This document shows, piece by piece, positions 1-8,665 of a DNA stretch of 64,000 bases; within the stretch, counting starts at the first letter, position 1; every line of letters starts with the position of its first letter. Made by a program: the position numbers and the translations under genes. Below the pieces are notes generated by a model. The model saw only the letters and a program-made list of their open reading frames with translations. It ran no database searches and had not been told where the DNA came from. The stretch spans positions 1-64,000 of the forward strand of contig NZ_LZSE01000127.1 of assembly GCF_001665295.1 (NCBI RefSeq). The letters run 5' to 3'. The stretch comes from Mycobacterium sp. 1554424.7 (GTDB lineage: Bacteria; Actinomycetota; Actinomycetes; Mycobacteriales; Mycobacteriaceae).

Positions 1-50
1 TCCGTTGCCGCCCAGGCCAAGAAGTCGGGCGCCGCCACCACATACGACAT
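1..50 (-). CDS. PE-family protein, N-terminus only (cut by window edge)
   Basis: Only the first 16 codons lie in the window, read leftward from the ATG at 50. They encode [16 protein letters not shown], the usual start of a mycobacterial PE domain. The DNA is identical, base for base, to the first 50 bases of the PE_PGRS gene that starts at 186 on the other strand, so the two genes are divergent paralogues. The shared G-rich ribosome-binding region is also duplicated. Whether the rest is a PGRS protein cannot be seen here. Confidence 0.75.
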   Translation of the reverse strand, partial: MSYVVAAPDFLAWAAT

Positions 51-58
51 CGCTACCC
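1..58. repeat. Left arm of a 58-bp perfect inverted repeat
   Basis: Bases 1-58 are the exact reverse complement of 178-235. The repeat covers the ribosome-binding region, the ATG and about 16 codons of both divergent PE genes. It probably extends beyond the window on the left, because identity is still perfect at base 1. The 119-base spacer (59-177) must carry both promoters. Confidence 0.95.
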
Positions 59-177
59 ACCCACCGACGACGACGAACCCCCGCCCTTCTGATCGCTGAA
101 ATATCGGTCGGAACCGGCGTAAACTTTTACCTCCCTCGACTCGTCCGATTCACCGGTAAGTCAACGACGTGGCGGGA

Positions 178-235
178 GGGTAGCGATGTCGTATGTGGTG
201 GCGGCGCCCGACTTCTTGGCCTGGGCGGCAACGGA
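178..235. repeat. Right arm of the 58-bp perfect inverted repeat
   Basis: Partner of bases 1-58. Identity ends at base 177 (first mismatch) and is patchy for a further seven bases, so similarity stops just upstream of the ribosome-binding site. Confidence 0.95.
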
Positions 236-1943
236 TCTGGCAAACATCGGCTCGGCGGTGACCGCCGCGAATGTGGCGGCGGTGGCCCCGACCACCGCGG
301 TGGTGGCCGCCGCCGATGACGATGTGTCGGCGGCGATCGCGGCGCTGTTTTCCGGCCACGCCCGGGCCTTTCAGTCGTTGAGCGCGCGGGCGGCGGCCCT
401 TCATGGCGAGTTCGTGCGCGCCCTGAGCGGTGCTGGGAACGCGTATTCGCTGACCGAGGCGGCCAACGCCTCGCCGTTGCAAACGATCGAGCAAGACGTG
501 TTGGGCGCAGTCAATGCGCCAACCGAGCTGCTTTTGAATCGTCCGCTGATCGGCGCCGGCGCCAACGCGACCACGCCCGGGGGCAAGGGCGGGGACGGCG
601 GCATTCTGTTCGGCAGTGGCGGCAACGGCGCCAACGGCGCGACGGGCCAAACCGGCGGCAACGGTGGCTCGGCGGGCCTGTGGGGGCACGGCGGCAACGG
701 CGGGGCCGGTGGTAACGCCCTCGCCGGCACCGGCGGGAACGGTGGCAACGGTGGCAATGGTGGGGCCAATGGCCTGCTCGGCGGCGGTAACGGCGGCGTC
801 GGCGGCAGGGGCGGCAACGGCGGGTCGGCCGGTTTGGTGGTCGGCCCGAACGGCGCCACCGGAGGGGCCGGCGGCAACGGGGGCGCCGGCGGCGCCAACA
901 TGCACCTGTTCGGCGGGCAGGCCGGGGCTGGCGGGGCCGGTGGTACCGGCGGGCTCGGCGGAGCCTCGTTGGTGAACGGCGGTCACGGCGGGCTCGGCGG
1001 CAGCGGTGGCGACGGCGGCGCCAACCACGCGCTGCTGGTCGGCCACGCCGGGACGGGCGGCACCGGCGGCACCGGCGGCACGGGCGGGGGCGCGGGCGCC
1101 TCGAGCGCCACCGGCACCGCCGGCACCGGCGGTAACGGGGGCGCCGGCGGTAACAGCCCCGGCGGCGTCGGCGGCACCGGGGGCCGGGGCGGCGACGGCG
1201 GCTTGAGCAACTTCACCGTCGGCAACGGCGCCGCCGCGTTCAACGGGGGCGACGGCGGCACCGGCGGCCGTGGCGGCACCGGGGTCGTCGGCGGCGACGG
1301 CGGCAACGGCGGGGCCGGCGGTGTAGCCATCGTCCATGCCACCGATGCCGGCGCGTCCGGTGGGGCTGGTGGTGGCGGCGGCGCCGGCGGCAACAGCACG
1401 GGCGGAGGTCCCGGCGGCACCGGCGGCCGCGGTGGCGCCGGCGGGAATGCCGACGCCGTGGGCAGCACCACCACCGCATCGGCCGGCGGCGGTGGCGGCG
1501 GCGAGGGCGGCGGTCCCGCCGGCACCACCGGTGGCCCCGGTGGCGGAGGAGGGGGCGGCGCCGGCGCCGTCTTCGGTAACGAATCGGCGTCCGGCGCGCT
1601 CGGCCAGACCGGCCAGGGCAACCCCACGGGCGGCGGCGGTGGTGGCGGCGGCGCCACGGTCATCGGCACGGCCGGCACGATCGCCTCGGGCGAGGGCGGC
1701 GGCGGTGGTGGCGGCGGCATCACCGGCGGCACCGGTGGGACGGGCGGCACCGGCGGCGGCGACAGCGGAGCCGGTCAGGGCGGCACTGCCGGCCAGGCCG
1801 GCGGCACTGCCCAGCCCTCACCGCCCGGCGGAGTCGGCGGCACGGCCGGCATCGGTGGCGGTGGCGGCGGGGGGCTCGCCAGTACCTTCGGCACCCCCGG
1901 CACGGTCGTCGGCGGCCACGGCGGCACCGGCGGCGGCCCGTAG
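186..1943 (+). CDS. PE_PGRS family protein
   Basis: A 585-residue protein. Residues 1 to about 95 form a PE domain ([11 protein letters not shown] start, alanine-rich helical hairpin), followed by a short linker ending in a leucine/proline-containing stretch. From about residue 120 to the end it is a PGRS region of Gly-Gly-Asn/Ala/Thr repeats, becoming nearly pure glycine runs after about residue 395. The start is supported by GGGAGGG five bases before the ATG. PE proteins are exported by ESX-5 with PPE partners and sit at the cell surface (family knowledge). Two PPE genes follow, but at 238 bases they are not clearly in one operon. Specific function unknown. Confidence 0.93.
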   Translation: MSYVVAAPDFLAWAATDLANIGSAVTAANVAAVAPTTAVVAAADDDVSAAIAALFSGHARAFQSLSARAAALHGEFVRALSGAGNAYSLTEAANASPLQTIEQDVLGAVNAPTELLLNRPLIGAGANATTPGGKGGDGGILFGSGGNGANGATGQTGGNGGSAGLWGHGGNGGAGGNALAGTGGNGGNGGNGGANGLLGGGNGGVGGRGGNGGSAGLVVGPNGATGGAGGNGGAGGANMHLFGGQAGAGGAGGTGGLGGASLVNGGHGGLGGSGGDGGANHALLVGHAGTGGTGGTGGTGGGAGASSATGTAGTGGNGGAGGNSPGGVGGTGGRGGDGGLSNFTVGNGAAAFNGGDGGTGGRGGTGVVGGDGGNGGAGGVAIVHATDAGASGGAGGGGGAGGNSTGGGPGGTGGRGGAGGNADAVGSTTTASAGGGGGGEGGGPAGTTGGPGGGGGGGAGAVFGNESASGALGQTGQGNPTGGGGGGGGATVIGTAGTIASGEGGGGGGGGITGGTGGTGGTGGGDSGAGQGGTAGQAGGTAQPSPPGGVGGTAGIGGGGGGGLASTFGTPGTVVGGHGGTGGGP

Positions 1944-2181
1944 CGCCGGTCGACACCGGCGCCCTCAAGACGGCCCCTAGCTGCCCGAAAAGGACCACGC
2001 CTCGTGCGGCGAATTCTTCGCTGACCAGCGCCAGCGGTATTGTTCGTGTCATGCGGTACGCGAACGGGGTAGCGTCCCGGCCGCGCGTTAAACGCGTCGA
2101 CGTGCAATGTTTCCGCGTTGGTCGCGGCGTAGTCAGCGCAACTTTCCTGGATGGTTTCCCGAATAAGGGATGTGAGATGTC

Positions 2182-3315
2182 ATGGACTTTTTAGCGCTGC
2201 CGCCCGAGGTCACCTCGGCGCTCGTGCATTCCGGTCCGGGGGCGGGGTCGCTGATCGAGGCGTCCGCCGCCTGGCAGCGCGTCGGCAACGAGCTGGACAG
2301 CTCGGTCAGCACCTATACGTCGGTGCTGTCTTCGCTGATCGACTCGTGGGACGGCCCGTCGGCCGCGAAGATGGTCCAGGCCGTCCAGCCCTACCTCTCC
2401 TGGCTGCGCAACACCGCCCAGCAGGCCCAGCAGCTGGCCGCCTCGACGCAGACCGCCGCGACCGCGTTCAGCGCCGCGCAGTCGGCGGTGGTCCCGCTCG
2501 CGACGGTGACCGCCAACCGGACGCGGCTGGCACAGCTGATAGCCACCAACGGTTTCGGCCGAAACCTGCCGGCCATCGCCGCGACCGAAGACCAGTACCA
2601 GACCATGTGGGCGAACAACTCCGCGGCGCTGACGCGCTACCAGGCGGCCACTGCGCAGGCGCTCGACCTGCAGCAGTTCACGACGCCGCCCACGATCACC
2701 GATCCGGCGGGGACGACCGCGCAGGCCACCGCCACGTCCGCGGCCGCGGCCACCCCGGCGCAATCGATCGGGGACTTCCTGGAATCGATCGTCGGCACCC
2801 CGTTCGGCTTCGACCCGAACGTGGGCTGGTTCGGGCTGGCCAACACCTACGCGAACCAGTTCATCTCGTCCGGGTTCCCCATCAACCTGCTCAGCTATCT
2901 CGCCCAGAGCACGTCGGCCCAGGCGCTGCAGAGCGTGGGCGGCGACATCGGCCAGGGCCTCTCGGAGGGCGAGTCGGCGCTGGGGGCGGCGGGGGCCAGC
3001 CTGTCCAACGCGGTCCGGTCGCTCGGGTCGGCGCCCACCGGGGCGATGGCCGTCGGGGTGTCGATGGGCAAGCTGACCGCGCCGCCCGCCGTGGTCGGGC
3101 TGCTGCCCGCCGCGCAGACGCCGGTCCAGCTCGCGTCGGCGGCAGCGCCGCTCGACGGCGCCGACGCCGGGTTCGGCATGCTGCCGCCGTTGATGCCGCC
3201 GCCCATCTCGGCGGGCAGCGGCTGGCGCAAGCGCAAGCAGACCAAGCTCGAAGACCTCCAGGTGGGCGCCGAAGTCAAGGGCAAAGTGATCCGCACACCG
3301 CCGTCGGCCGGATGA
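2182..3315 (+). CDS. PPE family protein
   Basis: A 377-residue PPE protein. It begins MDFLALPPEV, with the PPE motif at residues 7-9, a WxG-type turn (SWDGPS) near residue 54 and a PPE domain to about 175. The C-terminal half carries the GWFGLANTY segment and ends in a basic stretch and a PPSAG tail. A weak AAGGGA lies upstream of the ATG. It is followed after 35 bases by a second PPE gene with the same architecture and the same tail, so the pair arose by tandem duplication and is probably co-transcribed. Secretion through ESX-5 is inferred from the family. Confidence 0.92.
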   Translation: MDFLALPPEVTSALVHSGPGAGSLIEASAAWQRVGNELDSSVSTYTSVLSSLIDSWDGPSAAKMVQAVQPYLSWLRNTAQQAQQLAASTQTAATAFSAAQSAVVPLATVTANRTRLAQLIATNGFGRNLPAIAATEDQYQTMWANNSAALTRYQAATAQALDLQQFTTPPTITDPAGTTAQATATSAAAATPAQSIGDFLESIVGTPFGFDPNVGWFGLANTYANQFISSGFPINLLSYLAQSTSAQALQSVGGDIGQGLSEGESALGAAGASLSNAVRSLGSAPTGAMAVGVSMGKLTAPPAVVGLLPAAQTPVQLASAAAPLDGADAGFGMLPPLMPPPISAGSGWRKRKQTKLEDLQVGAEVKGKVIRTPPSAG

Positions 3316-3350
3316 GAGCCAACAGCGAAATCCTCCCGGGGTGAGATGCC

Positions 3351-4487
3351 ATGGACTTCGGGACGCTGCCCCCAGAAATCAGCGCGGCGCTGATCCACTC
3401 CGGACCCGGTGCGGGCTCGCTGATCGAGGCCTCCGCCGCGTGGCAAGAGCTGGGCACGGAGCTGGATGAGTTCCTGCCCCGCTACGGCTCGGTGCTCTCG
3501 TTGCTGGGCGAGCAATGGCAGGGCCCGTCCGAGGCGGCGATGATCCAGGCCGTCGAACCCTTCCTCACGTGGTTGGGCGCCACCGCGCAGCAGTGCGAGC
3601 GGCTCGGCTCCTCGATGCAGGCCGTGGCGGCGGCGTTCGAATTGACCCGCCGCACAGTGGTTTTCCCGGTCCAGGTCGCGGCCAACCGGAGCCGGCTGGC
3701 GCAGCTGATCGCCACCAATTGGCTCGGCACCAATTTCGCGGCGATCGCCGAGACCGACGCCCAGTACGAGGGCATGTGGGTGAACAACTCGGCGGCGATG
3801 TATCGCTACGCGGCGAGCTCGGCGCAGGCCACCCGGCTGCCGCAGTTCTCGCCGCCGCCCGCGATCGTCAGCCCCACGGCGGCGGCCGCGCAGGCCACCG
3901 CCACGTCAGCCGCGGCCGCCACTCCGGCGGCATCGACGCCGCTCGGGGATTTCTTGACGAACCTCCTCAGCACCCCCCTCGGCTTCAACCCGCAGACGGG
4001 ATGGTTCGGCCTGGCCAACACGTACGCGGACCAGTTCATCGCGGGCGGCATTCCGATCAACCTGCTCAGCTACCTGGCGCAGCTGAGCGCGGCCCAGTCG
4101 CTGCAGAGCGTGGGCGGCGACGTGGGCCAGGGCCTGGCGGAGGGCGAGGCCGCGCTGGGTGGGGTCGGGGCCGGCCTCGCCGACGCGGTCCGGGCCGCCG
4201 GATCGGCGCCGACGGCGGCGGTGGGCGTCGGGGTTTCGCTCGGCAAGCTGACCGCGCCGCCCGCCATGGTGGGGCTCTTGTCCGCGTCGAAATCGACCGT
4301 GCAGCTCGCCGCGGCGGTGTCCCCGCTCGCCGCCGACGAGTCCGGGTTCCCCTTCATGCCGCCGCCGATGATGCCGCCGGTCGCGCCGCGCGACAAGAGC
4401 AAGCGCGGGGGGCGCGACTACGACGACCTCGAAATCGGGCTGGAGATCAAGGGCACCTTCATGACCCGCCCGCCCTCGGCCGGCTGA
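3351..4487 (+). CDS. PPE family protein, tandem paralogue
   Basis: A 378-residue PPE protein starting MDFGTLPPEISAALIHSGPG, paralogous over its full length to the gene just upstream: same GWFGLANTY, INLLSYLAQ and LQSVGGD segments and same PPSAG end. Divergence is greatest in residues 40-75 and in the last 60 residues. GGGGTGAG lies just before the ATG. The 35-base gap to the first PPE gene suggests one transcript. The arylsulfatase gene begins 70 bases downstream. Function unknown beyond the family. Confidence 0.92.
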   Translation: MDFGTLPPEISAALIHSGPGAGSLIEASAAWQELGTELDEFLPRYGSVLSLLGEQWQGPSEAAMIQAVEPFLTWLGATAQQCERLGSSMQAVAAAFELTRRTVVFPVQVAANRSRLAQLIATNWLGTNFAAIAETDAQYEGMWVNNSAAMYRYAASSAQATRLPQFSPPPAIVSPTAAAAQATATSAAAATPAASTPLGDFLTNLLSTPLGFNPQTGWFGLANTYADQFIAGGIPINLLSYLAQLSAAQSLQSVGGDVGQGLAEGEAALGGVGAGLADAVRAAGSAPTAAVGVGVSLGKLTAPPAMVGLLSASKSTVQLAAAVSPLAADESGFPFMPPPMMPPVAPRDKSKRGGRDYDDLEIGLEIKGTFMTRPPSAG

Positions 4488-4557
4488 GGACTCGGTCTCG
4501 GACACGCCCACCGCTTCCGGCCCCGCGCGCGGCGCGCGCGACGTAATCTCCGAGAGC

Positions 4558-7461
4558 ATGAGCGAAGAGCACGCGCTGGTCATTGTCGCCGGTTATCAGG
4601 ACCTCGATGCGGCTCGCCGGGACTTCGAGACCCTGACCGAGCGAACCAAGGCCAAGGACGTCGCGCTGCGGGGCGCGGTCCTCGTCGGCAAGGACGCCGG
4701 CGGCAATGCCGTCCTGCTCGACACGGGCAACCGGCTGGGCCGCCGCGGCGCCGCGTGGGGGGCCGGCGCCGGCCTGGCGGTCGGCCTGTTCTCGCCGGCG
4801 CTGCTGGCCACCGCTGCCATCGGCGCCGCGGCCGGCGCGCTGGCGGGCACGTTCGCCGACCACCGGATCAAAACCGGGCTGGCCGACAAGATCGGGCAGG
4901 CGCTGGCCGCGGGCAGCGGCCTGATCATCGCCGTGACGCCGGCGGAGGGCCGCCTGGGCGTGGAGCAGGCGTGCGCGGGATCACCGATGAAATCGGTTGC
5001 GGAGCTTAATCATTCGACGCTGCGCAGCCTGGGCGCGGCGCTGGAAGAGGCGATGGGCAAGTTCAACCCCGACCGCACCCGGCTGCCGTTGCCGCAGCGA
5101 GCCTTCGGCGGCACCATCGGCCGGACCATGGGGGACTCGGTCGGCGACTGGACGATCGTGCCCGGGGCCAAGGCGCCCGACGGCGCACCCAACGTGCTGA
5201 TCGTGCTCATCGACGACGCGGGGTTCGGCGGTCCGGACACCTTCGGCGGTGTCATCCGGACCCCGACGCTGACCCGGGTTGCGCAGAATGGCTTGACCTA
5301 CAACCGCTTTCACGTCACCGCGGTCTGCTCGCCGACCCGCGCGGCGCTGCTGACCGGGCGCAACCACCACCGGGTGGGGTTCGGGTCGGTCACCGAGTTC
5401 CCCGGTCCCTTCCCGGGTTATTCCTCGGTCAAGCCGCGCAGTTGCGCCGCGCTGCCCCGCATCCTGCGCGACAACGGCTATGTGACGGGCGGTTTCGGCA
5501 AGTGGCACCTGACCCCGGACAACGTCCAGGGCGCGGCGGGACCGTTCGACAACTGGCCGGTGGGCTGGGGCTTCGACCATTTCTGGGGCTTCCTGTCGGG
5601 CGCCGCGGGCCAGTACGACCCGATCATCACCCAGGACAACTCGGTCACCGGAGTGCCGCAGGGTAAGGACGGCCGGCCCTACTACTTCCCCGACGACCTC
5701 ACCGACAAGGCCGTCGAGTGGCTGCACGCCGTGCGGGCGCAGGACGCCGAGAAGCCGTGGCTGATGTACTACTCGACGGGCGCCACCCACGCCCCGCATC
5801 ACGTATTCAAAGAATGGGCCGACAAATACCGCGGCCAATTCGACGAGGGCTGGGACGTCTACCGGCGCAAGACATTCGAACGCCAGAAGGAGCTCGGCGT
5901 CATCCCGCCCGACGCCGAGCTCACCGAGCGGCCCGACCTGTTCCCCGCGTGGGACGGCCTGTCGGACAACCAGAAAAAGCTCTTTGCACGCCAGATGGAG
6001 GTGTTCGCCGGGTTCTCCGAGAACGCGGACTGGAACGTCGGCCGGCTCCTCGACGCGATCGGGGATCTCGGCGAATCCGACAACACGCTGGTGTTCTACA
6101 TCTGGGGCGACAACGGCGCCAGCATGGAGGGCACGGTCACCGGTTCGTTCAACGAGATGACGTTCCTCAACGGTGTGCTGCTCGACGCCGACCACCAACT
6201 GGAGCTCATCGAGCAATACGGGGGCATCGAGGCGCTCGGAAACGAGTTCACCGCACCGCATTTCGCCAGCGCCTGGGCGCACGCCAACAACACCCCGTTT
6301 CAATGGGGCAAGCAGATGGCCAGCCACCTCGGCGGCACGCGCGACCCGATGGTGGTCGCCTGGCCGAGCCGGATCAAGCCCGACGCCGCGATTCGCGGCC
6401 AGTTCACCCACTGCATCGACATCGCGCCAACGGTGTTGGAGGCCATCGGTTTACCGCAACCGGCCAGCGTCGACGGCTTCGAGCAGGAGGCCATGGACGG
6501 AACCAGCTTCGTCCACACCTTCGACGACGCGGCGGCCGAAGAGCGTCACACCGTGCAGTACTTCGAAATGTTCGGCAGCCGGGCCATTTACAAAGACGGC
6601 TGGTGGGCGTGCACGCGGCTGGACAAGGCGCCGTGGGACCTCTCACCGGAGACGCTGGCGCGGTTCGCGCCCGGAAAGTACGACCCGGACAAAGACGTTT
6701 GGGAGCTGTACTACCTGCCCGACGACTTCTCCCAGGCGCGCGACCTGGCCGCCGAGCATCCCGACAAGGTCTCCGAGCTCACGCGGCTGTGGTGGCAGGA
6801 GGCCGAACGAAACCGGGTGCTGCCGTTGCTCGGTGGGATCGCGGTGATGTTCGGCAGCCTGCCGCCGCTGCCGACCACCACGCGGTTCACGTTCAAGGGG
6901 GGCGTGCAAAACATCCAGCGCGGCATGGTGCCCCGCATCTTGGGCCGCTCGTATGCCATCGAGGCGCGGCTGGTGGTTCCCGACGGCGGGGCGCAGGGCG
7001 TGATCGTCGCCGACGCCGACTTCATCGGCGGGTTCGCGCTATGGGTCGACGAGGGCGGCCGGCTGCGCCACACGTATTCCTTCCTCGGCGTGGACACGTA
7101 CCGGCAGGTGTCCACCGAACCGATCCCGACGGGGGACGTGACGGTGCGGATGCTCTTCGAATCCGATCAGCCCGTCCCGGGTTCGGGCGGGCGGGTGACG
7201 CTGTGGGCCGACGACCGGCTGATCGGCGAGGGTGCGATGGCCAACACGGTGCCGCTGGCCTTCACGTCCTACGCGGGGATGGACATCGGCCGCGACAACG
7301 GCCTCGTCGTGGACCGCGACTACGAGGACCGGGCGCCGTACGCGTTCACCGGGACCGTCAAGGACGTCGTGTTCGACCTCAAACCCGTTCACCCCGACGC
7401 CGAACAGGCGCTGCACGAGCACGCGGCGGTGCAGGCCGTCGGGCGGGGTGCCGCGGGCTGA
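4558..7461 (+). CDS. atsB: Arylsulfatase AtsB with N-terminal DUF1269-like domain
   Basis: A 967-residue protein in two parts. Residues 1 to about 165 resemble DUF1269 proteins, with an alpha/beta start (HALVIVAGYQD) and a Gly/Ala-rich hydrophobic hairpin at about 65-100. From about 205 it is a type I sulfatase: NVLIVLIDDAG supplies the metal aspartates (Asp219, Asp220), and CSPTR at 257-261 is the formylglycine signature (Cys257 modified, Arg261). Active maturation needs a formylglycine-generating enzyme encoded elsewhere. The length matches M. tuberculosis AtsB (about 970), and the neighbours lpqC, nei and lhr are also as in that species. The natural sulfate ester is unknown. Confidence 0.9.
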   Translation: MSEEHALVIVAGYQDLDAARRDFETLTERTKAKDVALRGAVLVGKDAGGNAVLLDTGNRLGRRGAAWGAGAGLAVGLFSPALLATAAIGAAAGALAGTFADHRIKTGLADKIGQALAAGSGLIIAVTPAEGRLGVEQACAGSPMKSVAELNHSTLRSLGAALEEAMGKFNPDRTRLPLPQRAFGGTIGRTMGDSVGDWTIVPGAKAPDGAPNVLIVLIDDAGFGGPDTFGGVIRTPTLTRVAQNGLTYNRFHVTAVCSPTRAALLTGRNHHRVGFGSVTEFPGPFPGYSSVKPRSCAALPRILRDNGYVTGGFGKWHLTPDNVQGAAGPFDNWPVGWGFDHFWGFLSGAAGQYDPIITQDNSVTGVPQGKDGRPYYFPDDLTDKAVEWLHAVRAQDAEKPWLMYYSTGATHAPHHVFKEWADKYRGQFDEGWDVYRRKTFERQKELGVIPPDAELTERPDLFPAWDGLSDNQKKLFARQMEVFAGFSENADWNVGRLLDAIGDLGESDNTLVFYIWGDNGASMEGTVTGSFNEMTFLNGVLLDADHQLELIEQYGGIEALGNEFTAPHFASAWAHANNTPFQWGKQMASHLGGTRDPMVVAWPSRIKPDAAIRGQFTHCIDIAPTVLEAIGLPQPASVDGFEQEAMDGTSFVHTFDDAAAEERHTVQYFEMFGSRAIYKDGWWACTRLDKAPWDLSPETLARFAPGKYDPDKDVWELYYLPDDFSQARDLAAEHPDKVSELTRLWWQEAERNRVLPLLGGIAVMFGSLPPLPTTTRFTFKGGVQNIQRGMVPRILGRSYAIEARLVVPDGGAQGVIVADADFIGGFALWVDEGGRLRHTYSFLGVDTYRQVSTEPIPTGDVTVRMLFESDQPVPGSGGRVTLWADDRLIGEGAMANTVPLAFTSYAGMDIGRDNGLVVDRDYEDRAPYAFTGTVKDVVFDLKPVHPDAEQALHEHAAVQAVGRGAAG

Positions 7462-7467
7462 AGGGTG

Positions 7468-7680
7468 CTACTGCTGGGCGCGGGCGACGTTCCCGCCGGC
7501 GAGGCCGGACTGGATGCCCCGGTTGATCTGGTCGGCGACGGAGGAGCCGCCGTTGGAGACCGTCTGCGGGCAGCTGCAGGACAGATCGTTGAACACGCTG
7601 GGGTCAGCGCCGGCCGGTGCCGCGATCGAAATCGCCATCCCGACTGCGACGGCGGCGCCGGTTAAAATTCTCGATACCAC
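7468..7680 (-). CDS. Small secreted protein, 70 aa, function unknown
   Basis: A 70-residue protein with a clear signal peptide (hydrophobic residues 5-22, probable cleavage after APAGA), leaving a mature part of about 45 residues. The mature part contains a CSC pair in DLSCSCPQTV. The start is GTG at 7680, supported by GGAGA seven to eight bases upstream. It is convergent with atsB, with only six bases between the stops. Short secreted proteins of this kind are common in mycobacteria, but I do not know a function for this one. Confidence 0.72.
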   Translation of the reverse strand: MVSRILTGAAVAVGMAISIAAPAGADPSVFNDLSCSCPQTVSNGGSSVADQINRGIQSGLAGGNVARAQQ

Positions 7681-7792
7681 GTAATCAGTTCTCCGAGCTG
7701 GTAGGTGATAGCGGGAGTGTATGACCGGCAGATCTCGTGAGAGCGTCCGTGCGTTGCCGTCAGGTTAAGAAAAAAGCACGCCCGCTGTGAGG

Positions 7793-8104
7793 TCAGGACG
7801 CGTACTTGGGGCAGTACGCCCGGATGCTGGCGCCGACGAAGTACCCAGCGTGGAAACCGTCGAGGCTGCTGTTGGCCATGACGGTGGACGCGACCTGGTT
7901 CATGGTCCGGCCGGTGTCCAGCTCGTCGCACACCTCGTGGCCCGCGATCAATGCCTTGTCCGGCGAACCGAAATGGATTCCCTTGGCGGTCAGCGCCGCC
8001 AGGAACGCGTCATCGCCGGCGTCCGCCTGGGCGACCGCGGCCGTCGCGCCCAGCGGTGCGAGCGCGGCCAGCACCACGAGGCGGGCGATGCGGATCATCG
8101 TCAT
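7793..8104 (-). CDS. DUF732 secreted protein
   Basis: About 103 residues. The signal peptide is MTMIRIARLVVLAALAPLG and onward, to about AQA. The mature DUF732 domain runs from DDAFLAALTAKGI to FVGASIRAYCP, with the family's two cysteines (HEVCDEL and AYCP) and regular spacing. The reading frame stays open up to 8188, but the ATG at 8104 is preceded by GAGGAGG at good distance and gives a proper signal peptide, so I start there; the ATG six bases on is also possible. It is one of three DUF732 genes within 3.4 kb. Role unknown; secretion is inferred. Confidence 0.85.
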   Translation of the reverse strand: MTMIRIARLVVLAALAPLGATAAVAQADAGDDAFLAALTAKGIHFGSPDKALIAGHEVCDELDTGRTMNQVASTVMANSSLDGFHAGYFVGASIRAYCPKYAS

Positions 8105-8247
8105 TTCGCCTCCTCGCCGGCGCGCCTCGAATAGGGAATTTCGCACACTACAGCTTCGCATAGTGCCGGGCCGCCGAATTGCGATCACGGCGACACGAAA
8201 TGGCGTCCCCGGGGCGGGTTTCCGCGAATTACCGGGCGCTGCGCGCG

Positions 8248-8601
8248 TCAGGAGGGGATATCCGCGTACTGCGGGCAGTACGCGCGCTCGGCAATGGCGA
8301 CGAAGTAGCCGGCGTCGTCGCCGTCGATGCCGCTGCTGTTCATCACGTCGGTCGCGATCTGTTGTTGCGTCTTACCCATGTCCAACTGGTGGCACACCAA
8401 ATGGCCGGCCGCGATCGCCGATTTGGGCGACTCGTGCTCGATGCCGTGGTTGTGCAGGGCGGTGATGAACGCGTCGTCGGTGCCGTCGGCGCGGGCCGGC
8501 GCGGCCGCCGTCACCGGACCGAGCAGCGCGACCGCAGGGACGAAGCCGGCGGCCAACAGCGAGAGCAACCGACCGGGCTTGCGGGTACCGGTACTCGTCA
8601 T
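8248..8601 (-). CDS. DUF732 secreted protein
   Basis: About 117 residues: a signal peptide with an RK-GRLL start and hydrophobic LLAAGFVPAVALLG, then a DUF732 domain (DDAFITALHNHGIEHESP, HLVCHQLDMG, ERAYCPQYA) with the two conserved cysteines. The ATG at 8601 has GGGGG nine bases upstream; a TTG at 8616 in frame is the alternative start. It lies 143 bases upstream of another DUF732 gene on the same strand and is divergent from lpqC. The two copies differ enough to be an old duplication. Function unknown. Confidence 0.84.
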   Translation of the reverse strand: MTSTGTRKPGRLLSLLAAGFVPAVALLGPVTAAAPARADGTDDAFITALHNHGIEHESPKSAIAAGHLVCHQLDMGKTQQQIATDVMNSSGIDGDDAGYFVAIAERAYCPQYADIPS

Positions 8602-8665
8602 TTCTAATACCCCCAAGGTTGGAGAAGATCCGTGGATTTGACGACTGAAGGTTCGGCCGCCAACG

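Noticed and set aside
150-1337. Long minus-strand reading frames through the PGRS region
   Set aside because: Ala/Pro/Arg low-complexity translations that mirror the GGC repeats of the PE_PGRS gene; no start signal or family resemblance.
4981-6411. 476-codon open frame antisense to atsB
   Set aside because: High-G+C shadow of a clearly real sulfatase gene; composition Val/Arg/Gly/Leu-biased, no domain.
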